Shown here: positions 1 through 6,947 of the stretch, piece by piece
Numbering within the stretch: the stretch's first letter is position 1
Layout of the letters: each line of letters starts with the position of its first letter
Virus record (IMG/VR): IMGVR_UViG_3300034072_000461
Location: 1 to 36,833 of that record
DNA from: a virus
DNA length: 36,833 nucleotides
Strand: one strand, 5' to 3'
Position numbers and translations under genes: made by a program
Notes under the pieces: model-generated
Told to the model about the DNA's origin: nothing
Database searches by the model: none
The model's input: the letters and a program-made list of their open reading frames with translations, nothing else

Positions 1-260
1 TAGTGTCCCCCAATCGGAACCACTTGGCCCTAGCAAATACAGGCACTTAGCGCCGGTGTGCCAAGCTATCGCGCCAGACCCCCCGCCCCACAATCCGCGC
101 CTAGTGCGCCGCCGTAGGGGCATGATCTCTTGTATATCAATGGGTTAGGCTTTCCGCGCGGCTTAGGCGTTGCCGACGGCACCCCCTATGGGGGGAAGGG
201 GGGATCGACGCTCCGCGTTATCCCACTTCGGATTTTTGCAGCAAAACTAACCGACCCCCC

Positions 261-279
261 AATTAGGCCGCACCCTCGG
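261..279 (+). promoter_or_regulatory. Phage RNA polymerase promoter P7, reversed orientation
   Basis: The 19 bases AATTAGGCCGCACCCTCGG match exactly the promoter at 23188-23206 but lie on the opposite strand. Alignment to the T7 consensus, with the final GG as the start site, gives transcription to the right. That is against all phage genes and antisense to the large terminase. A GTTACA/TGTAAC hairpin begins about 9 bases downstream. Confidence 0.75.
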
Positions 280-367
280 AGGAGGGTGTTACATTAAGTG
301 TAACTGGGGACCCGGCACAGAGGTGCTCCTCCGGTTGCCCTCCAGGTCCACCCATGCACACCCTCGG

Positions 368-414
368 GTGATCCTCGGGAGAACGGGGGTGGGTGGGGGT
401 GAGGAGAGGATCAC
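368..414 (+). other. Stem-loop with G-quadruplex motif in the loop
   Basis: Perfect 9-base arms GTGATCCTC (368-376) and GAGGATCAC (406-414) enclose a 29-base spacer. Within it four G runs (377-379, 385-389, 391-393, 395-399) separated by 5, 1 and 1 bases satisfy the canonical G-quadruplex pattern on the plus strand. No U-rich tail follows, so it is not an ordinary intrinsic terminator. It lies about 90-135 bases downstream of the reversed promoter and outside any gene. Confidence 0.5.
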
Positions 415-502
415 TCCCCTCCCCAGCCCCTCCCTTCCAGATCACCCCCTGTGGCCCGCCAGGATGGCCCAGGATTGACGATCTGGCTTGTGGCGGTGTT
501 GA

Positions 503-2224
503 CTAGCGGCGACCCCGGATCGGCCTTCCTCGGCCCCGAGAGAGGGCGTTAGGGAACCGGGGACGGTGGTGGGCAAAGAGCTGGCCCTCGAACAGCCGAC
601 GCTCGAACTCGGCATCGGCCTTACGCTTGCGCTCCTCCTCGGCCTTCTTGGCGTCGGCGTTGAGGTATTCCGCCCAGTGGGCGACGGAGGCGGACAGGAC
701 TTCCACCATGTCGTCGTGCTTGAGCGATCCCCGCGCCTCGCTGATGTGCGTGAGCTGGTGGAGGCCACAGTGCTCCCGCTCGCGGCGGAGGTCGCCCCGG
801 ATGACCGTCTGGTCCATGACGAGCCGGTGCTGCCGCATGACGGGCTCCAGGGCGCCGATGATGCGGAGCTCCTTCTGCCCGGTCACTCGCTTGCCCTCGA
901 TCCGGCAAGGCCGGAGAGCGTGGACGTAGGGTTCGAGCAGCTTGCCGAACATCCCGTCACCGAAGTTGTCCTCGGGGACGATGAGGTTCACCTCCTCCTC
1001 GGCTGCGATCTGGGCGATGGCCTGGAGGGTCTCGGGACCATACCCGTCCTTGAACCCGCCCCACCGGCGCACGAAGATGTAGCCCTGGAGGAACTTGGTG
1101 ACGCAGTAGGTCGTGAGGTCGCGGCCTCGACCGGACGGGTCGATGTGCATCACCGAGCCGGTGTATTCCAGGAACTCGTCCGAGCGGAACATCGGGCGGT
1201 AGAAGCGGTCCCCATCGAAGCCCACGTTGTCGAGGTCCTTGATCTCCAGGTCGGGACCAGCCCCCCACACCAGGCGACCAGGGGCCACCTTCCGGTCCAC
1301 ATCGGTGACGATGAGGTCGCGGGTCTTGAGTGGATACTTCTCGGCGTCGGACAGCGTGGTGTCGAGCATGAACTGGAGCATGAAGCCAGCGGCTCGATAC
1401 TCCGTCTCGCGCTCGATCAGGTCCAGATCGGTGAACCGCCGGGGGTCCGTAGGTGCGCCGCCGAGGGTGCTGCCGACGGGCTTGATGAGGCCCGGATCGC
1501 GGGCGATGTCGTCCCGCAGGAGCGGCGCAAGCTGGCTCCCGTAGATGGGCAGCTTGGCCTCCGAGGGATACCGAGCGGGCCAGATGCGAACGTCGTAGCC
1601 CTTCGAGGGCAGCTCGCGGTAGATCGACTGCTCGGTCTGCGGCGTTCCCAGGTAGACGATCTCGCCACCCGGCTTGGTGATCGCCGCGTATTCGTTGGTC
1701 TTGGCGGCGAGCTTCTCGCGCATCGCCTCGGTCTCCGAGTTCTTCGGGACCTCCACGTCGTCCGAGATCGTCAGGTCGGCGCGCGACCCGGTGAGCTGGC
1801 CGACGATCGACATGGCCTTCACTGACGGGGACTTGTCGGGCTTCGCCGCGCCCACGTCGAAGGCCAGGGTGGACTGCCGCTGCTTCGGCCCAGGGCGCAG
1901 CTCGGGCCACAGCTCGTCCCCCTCGGGGTGGTCGATGATCTGCTTGATGAAGCCCGCGATCTCGACCGCGAGGCTCTCGTTGGCGGACACGATGGCGACC
2001 TTGAGGTCGGGGTTCCGCCAGAGCCGCCAGACCACGTAGGCGGCGGTGATGAAGGTCTTGCCGACCCCTCGGAACGCCTGGATGAACCGGCGGCGGGGAC
2101 CCTCGGCAAGATACCGGGCGATGTCCAACTGGATACGGGTGGGCTCCGGGAGGAGCAGCACCCGCGTCCAGATGAACCAGAGGAACTTGAGGAAGTTCCC
2201 CTGGAGTATTTCCTTCGAGCTCAC
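503..2224 (-). CDS. terL: Terminase large subunit (T7 gp19-like DNA maturase B)
   Basis: ATP-driven motor that packages phage DNA through the portal and cuts concatemers. The 573-residue product (T7 gp19 is 586) has a Walker A-type FRGVGKT at residues 51-57 and a Walker B-type LTISDDVE at 151-158. The nuclease half contains HIDPSGRGRD, with Asp362 a likely metal ligand, and HDDMVE near the C-terminus. The C-terminal tail is strongly basic (about the last 25 residues, rich in Arg). It starts with GTG directly after the TAA of the small subunit (TAAGTG), so the two are translationally coupled. It is the last gene of the late operon. The reversed promoter P7 would make antisense RNA to its 3' end. 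Confidence 0.95.
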   Translation of the reverse strand: MSSKEILQGNFLKFLWFIWTRVLLLPEPTRIQLDIARYLAEGPRRRFIQAFRGVGKTFITAAYVVWRLWRNPDLKVAIVSANESLAVEIAGFIKQIIDHPEGDELWPELRPGPKQRQSTLAFDVGAAKPDKSPSVKAMSIVGQLTGSRADLTISDDVEVPKNSETEAMREKLAAKTNEYAAITKPGGEIVYLGTPQTEQSIYRELPSKGYDVRIWPARYPSEAKLPIYGSQLAPLLRDDIARDPGLIKPVGSTLGGAPTDPRRFTDLDLIERETEYRAAGFMLQFMLDTTLSDAEKYPLKTRDLIVTDVDRKVAPGRLVWGAGPDLEIKDLDNVGFDGDRFYRPMFRSDEFLEYTGSVMHIDPSGRGRDLTTYCVTKFLQGYIFVRRWGGFKDGYGPETLQAIAQIAAEEEVNLIVPEDNFGDGMFGKLLEPYVHALRPCRIEGKRVTGQKELRIIGALEPVMRQHRLVMDQTVIRGDLRREREHCGLHQLTHISEARGSLKHDDMVEVLSASVAHWAEYLNADAKKAEEERKRKADAEFERRLFEGQLFAHHRPRFPNALSRGRGRPIRGRR

Positions 2225-2500
2225 TTAGTTGAGGCTGGCCTCGAACGCGACATCATCGAGGTCGAGCTGGCCGAGTTCGATCGCCAGGGTGTCGACCTTC
2301 TTGTTCGACTTCGGTGCGTCGATGCCGTTGTCCTTGAGGAACTTGAGGCACTTGTCGATGAGCTGCGGGTTGAGCGGGGCGTAGTTCGGGTCGTCCTTCG
2401 GGAGGGCCGCCCGCTCCGCCGCGCGCTGGAGCTCCTCGGTCAGGCTGGTCGCAACCAGCCCGTGCAGGAGGTCCATGATGTTGGCGTCAGCTCTGCTCAT
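2225..2500 (-). CDS. terS: Terminase small subunit (T7 gp18-like DNA maturase A)
   Basis: DNA-recognition partner of the large terminase. The product is 91 residues, close to T7 gp18 (89). The segment NPQLIDKCLKFLKDNGIDAP at about residues 52-71 is typical of the gp18 family in T7-like phages, and the C-terminus is acidic, as expected for contact with the large subunit. It lies immediately upstream of the large subunit, with the large subunit's GTG abutting its TAA stop. The family assignment rests on this motif, length and gene order. Confidence 0.85.
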   Translation of the reverse strand: MSRADANIMDLLHGLVATSLTEELQRAAERAALPKDDPNYAPLNPQLIDKCLKFLKDNGIDAPKSNKKVDTLAIELGQLDLDDVAFEASLN

Positions 2501-2509
2501 GGGGGTGTC

Positions 2510-2704
2510 CTATTCGTTGGGATCGGGGAGACCGGCGAGGTCCGGCGAGGGGCCGACGTAGTTCACGCCGTCCCCGCCGTGCGCCTCGACGGCCGCCAGG
2601 GCGAGCTCCACGGTGAAGCCCTCGTCTCCCGGCTGGAGAACCTGCCGGTCGTCATAGAGGGCGCCCGTGGGGACGCCCTCCTTGGTGATCTGCCAGAGAG
2701 CCAT
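2510..2704 (-). CDS. Small phage protein, unknown function
   Basis: A 64-residue acidic protein that begins MALWQITKEGVPTGALYD and ends in an Asp/Glu/Pro-rich stretch. I chose the ATG at 2704. A GTG at 2713-2711 overlapping the upstream TGA is in frame and would add three residues, and neither has a clear ribosome-binding site. No membrane segment or catalytic motif is visible. It sits between the 405-residue structural protein and the small terminase, the position of small fibre or lysis accessory genes in T7-like phages. I do not recognise a function. Confidence 0.65.
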   Translation of the reverse strand: MALWQITKEGVPTGALYDDRQVLQPGDEGFTVELALAAVEAHGGDGVNYVGPSPDLAGLPDPNE

Positions 2705-2709
2705 AGGGA

Positions 2710-3927
2710 TCACGCGAACAGCAGGAGGACCACCACCTCGTTCGCACCGATCGCGGTGTTGTCCGCGTCGGCCGGACCGGCGGTGATCGCGTAGGCGATA
2801 CCGGCGGCGAAGTGGATGCCATACTGGTCGAACAACGCCCCGAGGTCCACCGACGAGTTCGGCGGCAAGCCGATCGTGGCGAACGGAACGTCAGTCGGGA
2901 TCACCGGCGCCGAGTTCTTGCTGAACAGCTTGAGGTAGCGCCAAGAGGCCGATGCGTTGGTCACGATCCCGCCGCTGATGCGACCGGCCGTGGTCTTTAC
3001 GCTGGTCAGGTTGGTGCTCGCCGCCGAGATCAGCTTGTGCGCCGTAAGGCCGTTGGTCGTTGCCACGGCGGCCCCGCTCACGCCCGTGGTGCCGCTGATC
3101 GACACAGGGGTCGCTGCACCGCCCGCTGCGATGACGACAGGGACCGACTGGGAGGGGGTCTGGTTCCCGCGCCCGCCACCGACTTCCGCCTGGAGCTCCT
3201 GGATGTCGAGCGCCACGATGCGGTTGAGGGTGACGTTGGTGTTCGACGCCGGGGCCGCGACGTTGCGGACCCAAACGAACGGCGCGTAAGCCAGGTCCGG
3301 GTTCGGGACCACGACCGAGCTGCGAGCCGAGCCGGTGGTGCGGACCGCGTTGCTGTCGGCGACGCCGGACAGGATCGTCACGTCCTCATTGCGAACTTCG
3401 ATCGAGTAGTCCGCCGCAGCGGCCGTCGTCGCCATGTTCGCCGCCGCTAGGGCGCGCGGCGACGCAAGGTTGTCCGCCAGGGTTTCGAGGGTTGCGGTGG
3501 TCGCGGTGGTGCCGGTGAACAGCATCGCCGCGTAGTTGGCGAAGGAGCCCGCCAGGGAACCGTGGGGGATCGGGAGGCCGGTCGAAGGGTCGACCGCCAC
3601 ATAGCCGACGCGGACCTCGTTCGCAGCGAGACGCTGGGAGAGCGCCAACACGGCCGTCAGGTTCGCCGGGATCGTCTGACGCGCAGGGCCGACCATCAGG
3701 AACTCGCTGCCGTTCGTGGTCCCAAGACCGAGAACGAGCGAGCCGTTGTTCAGGGTGACGGTGATCCCGTTCGAGCGGACGATACGCCAGCCACGGGCAA
3801 TGAGGGCGTCGATGCTCGGCTGGCCTGCGGCAGCCGCCACACCGGCAAAGTTGTCGGCAAACTTCCCTCGGGTGGTGCCGACCTGCAAGACTTCCCGCTC
3901 GCTCGGCAGGAAGGTCGTGGTGCTCAC
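2710..3927 (-). CDS. Probable virion appendage or fibre-associated protein
   Basis: A 405-residue protein rich in Ala, Thr, Val, Asn and Ser, without cysteine clusters or membrane segments. This composition is typical of beta-rich phage appendage proteins. The last 90 residues (from about RYLKLFSKNSAPVIPTDVPF) resemble C-terminal segments found in other phage structural proteins, but I cannot name a family. It starts at GTG 3927, overlapping the TGA of the upstream gene by four bases (GTGA). It lies downstream of the tail-fibre genes and upstream of the terminase pair, which favours a role in host contact or in decorating the particle. An enzyme is unlikely because no catalytic signature is visible. 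Confidence 0.6.
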   Translation of the reverse strand: MSTTTFLPSEREVLQVGTTRGKFADNFAGVAAAAGQPSIDALIARGWRIVRSNGITVTLNNGSLVLGLGTTNGSEFLMVGPARQTIPANLTAVLALSQRLAANEVRVGYVAVDPSTGLPIPHGSLAGSFANYAAMLFTGTTATTATLETLADNLASPRALAAANMATTAAAADYSIEVRNEDVTILSGVADSNAVRTTGSARSSVVVPNPDLAYAPFVWVRNVAAPASNTNVTLNRIVALDIQELQAEVGGGRGNQTPSQSVPVVIAAGGAATPVSISGTTGVSGAAVATTNGLTAHKLISAASTNLTSVKTTAGRISGGIVTNASASWRYLKLFSKNSAPVIPTDVPFATIGLPPNSSVDLGALFDQYGIHFAAGIAYAITAGPADADNTAIGANEVVVLLLFA

Positions 3928-4151
3928 TTAGTGTTCTCCATCTTGGTTTCGAGGCGGGCGACGGTCTCGCGGGTCTCCGCTACGTCGTCGGCGATCTTGT
4001 CGAGCTTGGGACCGAGCTCCTCGATCTGCTCGATGCGGGTATCCTGCTTGGCGTCGTTGACGGCGTTGGTGATGACCATGCCGCCCCCGCCGAGCAGGGA
4101 AGCTGCGGCGACCGCTTCGATCAGCCGCTCCTTGAGGACGCTCCAGTCCAC
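3924..4151 (-). CDS. Small membrane protein with C-terminal coiled coil, holin candidate
   Basis: A 75-residue protein with a short, weakly hydrophobic N-terminal helix (about residues 12-28, AVAAASLLGGGGMVITN), followed by a long charged helix with heptad-like spacing (IEQIEELGPKLDKIADDVAETRE). T7 places its holin gp17.5 between the fibre gene and gp18, and this gene has the same neighbourhood. The hydrophobic part is short and Gly-rich, so a holin role is possible but not proven. The start is GTG 4151, just downstream of the stop of the 33-residue membrane peptide. A second and stronger holin candidate lies at 25947-26207. Confidence 0.55.
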   Translation of the reverse strand: MDWSVLKERLIEAVAAASLLGGGGMVITNAVNDAKQDTRIEQIEELGPKLDKIADDVAETRETVARLETKMENTK

Positions 4152-4158
4152 GGGAGGA

Positions 4159-4260
4159 TTACCCTTCGCTCACCGGGGGCTCACCCCGGAGCAGCGCCAG
4201 GAGCCCGTAGGCGAAGCCCACGAGGCAGAGAATGGCGATGAAAAGTCCGATGTATTCCAT
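4159..4260 (-). CDS. 33-residue single-pass membrane peptide
   Basis: This short frame encodes MEYIGLFIAILCLVGFAYGLLALL followed by RGEPPVSEG. It is one strong transmembrane helix with a short polar tail. The ATG at 4260 is preceded by AAGGACAGAAGATCA, a good ribosome-binding site, and the next gene begins 7 bases after its stop. It sits between the fibre gene and the coiled-coil holin candidate, so it may be a lysis accessory such as a second small holin or antiholin. That role is inferred only from topology and position. Confidence 0.6.
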   Translation of the reverse strand: MEYIGLFIAILCLVGFAYGLLALLRGEPPVSEG

Positions 4261-4275
4261 TGATCTTCTGTCCTT

Positions 4276-4318
4276 ATTCGAGAGGAGCCCGGCTCATTAC
4301 TGGCCGGGGCTCCCGAAT
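4276..4318 (-). other. Strong stem-loop after the tail-fibre gene
   Basis: On the minus strand ATTCG and GGAGCCCCGGC pair with GCCGGGCTCC and CGAAT, with one bulged C and a small internal loop. The ribosome-binding site of the 33-residue membrane peptide follows directly. There is no U-run, so it looks more like an RNA-processing or mRNA-stabilising structure than an intrinsic terminator. Confidence 0.55.
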
Positions 4319-4332
4319 ACTTCCGCGCTCGA

Positions 4333-6450
4333 TCACCACCCGATTGCGAACCAGCGGGTGCTGATGCCCACGTCGATCCCGTTGGTGATGCTGGCGTTGA
4401 AGTTGTTGAACGAGGACACGGCAGGGCCGTTGTCCTGGCGGTTGGTGACGGTCTCGCCGCCGTCCGCGATTACGATGAACGCGGCGTTGGGGAACGAGAT
4501 CGGGTAGGTCACGGTGGCCGTGCTGTTCGCGGTGATGAACACCGACCCCCACTGGAGGATCAGCCCGCCGGGGAGCCGCTGGTAGCCGTTGGCGGTGAGC
4601 GACTGCCGCCCAGAGCCGTTGTATTCCGACCACGGGACGCGGGCATCGAGCGCGCCCTGGAGACCGGACACATCGCCGATCCCATGACCGTGGACGAGCG
4701 CCGCGCGGCTGCCGGGATCGAAGTTGCCCGAGTGCCAGACGGTGTTCCCGTTGTAGGTCAGCGCGCCGCCTGCGACCGCACCCAACAGTGAGTTCCCAGG
4801 GCCGTTGCCGAAGTTGACGTAGCCTCGGTCCGCGTTCTGCTGGCCGACGACGTAGACGGTGTTCCCGGAGTTGAGGTCCATCAGGCGAACGTCGTCGCCG
4901 ATCCAGATCGTGCTTCGGGCCACCACCTCCGCTGCGTCAATCCCGGCCGCGAGCCCCAACCACCCGTTGTTCAGGTTCAGCGTCATGGGCCAGCGGCCGT
5001 TGATCTGCTGACCGTCCCAGTTCGGGTTGTTGGTCCCGCCTCGCATGAAGTAGGCGATGTCGTCGTTGACGTGGATGCCGAAGGCTCGGTGGTTTGTGTC
5101 CCGCCACCAAATCGTCGGAGCCGCAGAATTGAGGAAGATCGTGTTCCCGTTAAGGGTCAGGTCTCCCCAGTTCTCCAGCCACATGATGCCTGCGTCGGAG
5201 GCGTTCCGCCATTCGTAACCGTTGGGCGACCCGAAGAACGTCCGCCCGTTGTTCCCGAAGAAGAACCGACTGCGGCCGTCAGTCGAGGTGATCCACTGAT
5301 CCACGCCCCGCAGGAGGCGATTATCCAACGCCGCCTGGAGGCCGGACACGTCGGCGATAGCGTGGCCGTGGGCCGCTGGCGTGAACGTCGACGGACGGCC
5401 GACGATGTTACCCCAGGCCACCGCACCGGCGGTTCCCTGGATGTCGATCGGCCAGACCTTCCCGAAGTTCGTGCTGTCCACCTGGAGCCGCAGACCGTCC
5501 CCCGAGGTGTGCCACCCGATGAACAGCTTGTTGGCGCCCTGATCCGTTCCCCCGCCCTGCTGCACCGGGGTGAACCCGATGTTGTTCTGCTTGGCATCGA
5601 GGGCGGCTTGCAGGCCCGTCACTTGGGCGATGGTGTGGGTGTGGGTCAGCGGAGCGCGCGCGTCGAGCGCGGTCTGGAGGCCCGTCACTTGGGCGATGGT
5701 GTGGGTGTGGGTGGCGTCCGCCTTGGCCGCGATCTGGGCCGTGATAGTCGCCGCAAAGTTAGGGTTGTTGCCAAGAGCCGCCGCCAACTCATTGAGAGTA
5801 TTCAGCGTTCCCGGCGCGGCGCCTACGAGGGCGTTCAGCTCCGCCTGGAGTTCCGCCTTGGTCGCCAGCGTCGCCGGGTTGATCGACGCCGCAGCGGCCT
5901 GGGCCTGATCCCGCGCCACCTCGGCGGCCACTCGGGCAGCCTGGGCGGCCGTCGCCTGCTGCGACGCGGTGATCTGCGACAGGCCCGCGTTGGTCTCGCT
6001 CGTCGCGGCCGCGTTGGCTCGGGCCGTCGCCGTATCCCGCGCCGCCTCGGCTCCGCTGCGGGCCGCACCGGCAGCCGCGTTGGAAGCGGCGGCCTCGTCC
6101 CGGAACACCTCCGCCTCATCGCGGAGCTGCTGCGTCAGGGCGCGCGCGGAGGCCGCTGCGGTGTTCTGCTGGGTCGCCTGGAGCGCCTGGTTGACCGCCT
6201 GGGCGAGAGCCTCCTCGGCCGCCTCCTGCGCCTCCAGGGAGACACCCGCCGGTCCTGCCACGGTGTCCGCCAGCTTGGCGGGGCAGTCGACCAGGAAGGT
6301 GTCTCCGTTGGCGTTGGTCAGGGGATACTTCCCGTCCCCGTTCGGGCCGCCGGTGGCGGTCCCTGCCAGCCAATCCCGGAACTCGCGCTCGCGCTCATTC
6401 CAGGACGACAGCAAGGCCGTCACCTGGGCCATAAGCTGCGAGGTCGACAT
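4333..6450 (-). CDS. Tail fibre / receptor-binding protein
   Basis: A 705-residue fibre. The N-terminal 50 residues are globular. A long Ala-rich coiled-coil region follows (about residues 70-190) with repeated AAxARxxAExAR patterns. The central part has four copies of an HxHxIxxV(T/S)GLQxALDx(R/K) repeat. Two are adjacent (DNA around 5600-5720), one is near 5330-5370 and one near 4645-4690. Such His-x-His repeats bind metal along trimeric fibre shafts in T4 gp37-type proteins. The C-terminal tip (GYQRLPGGLILQWGS then YPISFPNAAFIVIADG) is the terminal domain common on many phage fibres. It probably attaches through the gp17-type anchor at 6948-8765 and carries host specificity. Tip regions like this often exchange between phages. 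Confidence 0.85.
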   Translation of the reverse strand: MSTSQLMAQVTALLSSWNEREREFRDWLAGTATGGPNGDGKYPLTNANGDTFLVDCPAKLADTVAGPAGVSLEAQEAAEEALAQAVNQALQATQQNTAAASARALTQQLRDEAEVFRDEAAASNAAAGAARSGAEAARDTATARANAAATSETNAGLSQITASQQATAAQAARVAAEVARDQAQAAAASINPATLATKAELQAELNALVGAAPGTLNTLNELAAALGNNPNFAATITAQIAAKADATHTHTIAQVTGLQTALDARAPLTHTHTIAQVTGLQAALDAKQNNIGFTPVQQGGGTDQGANKLFIGWHTSGDGLRLQVDSTNFGKVWPIDIQGTAGAVAWGNIVGRPSTFTPAAHGHAIADVSGLQAALDNRLLRGVDQWITSTDGRSRFFFGNNGRTFFGSPNGYEWRNASDAGIMWLENWGDLTLNGNTIFLNSAAPTIWWRDTNHRAFGIHVNDDIAYFMRGGTNNPNWDGQQINGRWPMTLNLNNGWLGLAAGIDAAEVVARSTIWIGDDVRLMDLNSGNTVYVVGQQNADRGYVNFGNGPGNSLLGAVAGGALTYNGNTVWHSGNFDPGSRAALVHGHGIGDVSGLQGALDARVPWSEYNGSGRQSLTANGYQRLPGGLILQWGSVFITANSTATVTYPISFPNAAFIVIADGGETVTNRQDNGPAVSSFNNFNASITNGIDVGISTRWFAIGW
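5612..5712 (-). repeat. 35-base direct repeat encoding the HxH fibre repeats
   Basis: Positions 5612-5646 and 5678-5712 are identical over 35 bases, offset by 66 bases (22 codons). Each encodes the HTHTIAQVTGLQ unit. Recombination between the copies would remove or add exactly one 22-residue shaft unit while keeping the frame. Confidence 0.85.
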
Positions 6451-6456
6451 CGGGAC

Positions 6457-6615
6457 TTACTCGCTCGGCTGGGCTTCGGCGGCCGCCTTCTGCTGCTCGT
6501 GTGCCAGGATCGCGCCGATCTGGCCGAGCCGCTGGTCAATGGCGTCGAGCTCGTCCTTGAGGAGGGCCTTGCGGGCGAGGAGGGCGAGCTGCTGCTGCTG
6601 GAGCTGTTCGATCAT
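6457..6615 (-). CDS. Small coiled-coil protein, possible fibre accessory
   Basis: A 52-residue protein starting MIEQLQQQQLALLARKALL and predicted from its heptads to be almost entirely helical, with an Ala/Glu/Gln-rich tail. Its ATG at 6615 has a good upstream site (AGAAGGTGAAC) and lies just after the stop of the 108-residue gene. It precedes the tail-fibre gene. Short coiled-coil proteins in this position could be trimerisation or assembly helpers for fibres, but I recognise no family and the role is inferred from position. Confidence 0.65.
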   Translation of the reverse strand: MIEQLQQQQLALLARKALLKDELDAIDQRLGQIGAILAHEQQKAAAEAQPSE

Positions 6616-6617
6616 GT

Positions 6618-6944
6618 TCACCTTCTGATGTGGTAGGCGTGGAGGATCATTTCGTTGACGGAGCCGGACCCGGCGATGCGCCGGACCTGGAGGACGTAGG
6701 TGTAGTTCCCGTCGGCCGGGATGCTGTCGTCCACCCAGGTCCAGCTTCGGAGGTCGTTGGCGCCTGTCATGGTGAGCTCGGGGGTCCCCGGCAGGATGTG
6801 ATCCGGGAAGCCCGAGCGGCGCCGCACGATGCGCCACGCGGAACGATCGTTGTCGCCGCCCGTGCGGACGGCGCAGATGTTCCAGGTGATGACCGTGCGG
6901 CCCCCTGCCGAGCACGGGAGGGTTACTGCTGCGGTGTTGGACAT
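6618..6944 (-). CDS. Small beta-rich virion protein, unknown
   Basis: A 108-residue protein with alternating hydrophobic and polar segments (RTVITWNICAV, NYTYVLQVRR, MILHAYHIRR), which suggests a single beta-sandwich domain. It has no signal peptide or transmembrane helix. The ATG at 6944 follows the stop of the fibre anchor by a few bases, and the 52-residue coiled-coil gene follows directly. Its place between the fibre anchor and the fibre suggests an adaptor or tip subunit of the tail appendage. That is inference from position and fold type. Confidence 0.65.
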   Translation of the reverse strand: MSNTAAVTLPCSAGGRTVITWNICAVRTGGDNDRSAWRIVRRRSGFPDHILPGTPELTMTGANDLRSWTWVDDSIPADGNYTYVLQVRRIAGSGSVNEMILHAYHIRR

Positions 6945-6947
6945 AGG

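Larger units (their letters stand above)
1..502. other. Non-coding late-end region beyond the large terminase gene
   Basis: No convincing gene lies here. The stretch holds an inverted repeat of 6-base arms TTTTGC/GCAAAA around one base (234-246), a plus-strand phage promoter (261-279), a hairpin with arms GTTACA/TGTAAC (288-304), and a longer stem with arms GTGATCCTC/GAGGATCAC (368-376 and 406-414) enclosing a very G-rich loop. A GGTGTGCCAA word at 55-64 is identical to the arm of the inverted repeat at 36657-36687 near the other end of the phage. By position this corresponds to the right genome end of T7, where the terminal repeat and the phi-OR promoter lie, but I could not find a long direct repeat shared with the right edge of the window. 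Confidence 0.6.

Noticed and set aside
276-286. Ten-base match CGGAGGAGGG between the late end and the tRNA, as a possible att remnant
   Set aside because: Too short and too GC-rich to be convincing, and it overlaps the start of the reversed promoter transcript.
263-445. Minus-strand 60-codon frame in the late-end non-coding region
   Set aside because: Poor composition, weak start and no motif. It overlaps the reversed promoter and the hairpins.
1461-1479. CCGAGGGTGCTGCC... resembling the phage promoter complement inside terL
   Set aside because: It keeps the start-site-proximal half but lacks the conserved ATTAGG portion, and lies in coding sequence, so it is a chance partial match.
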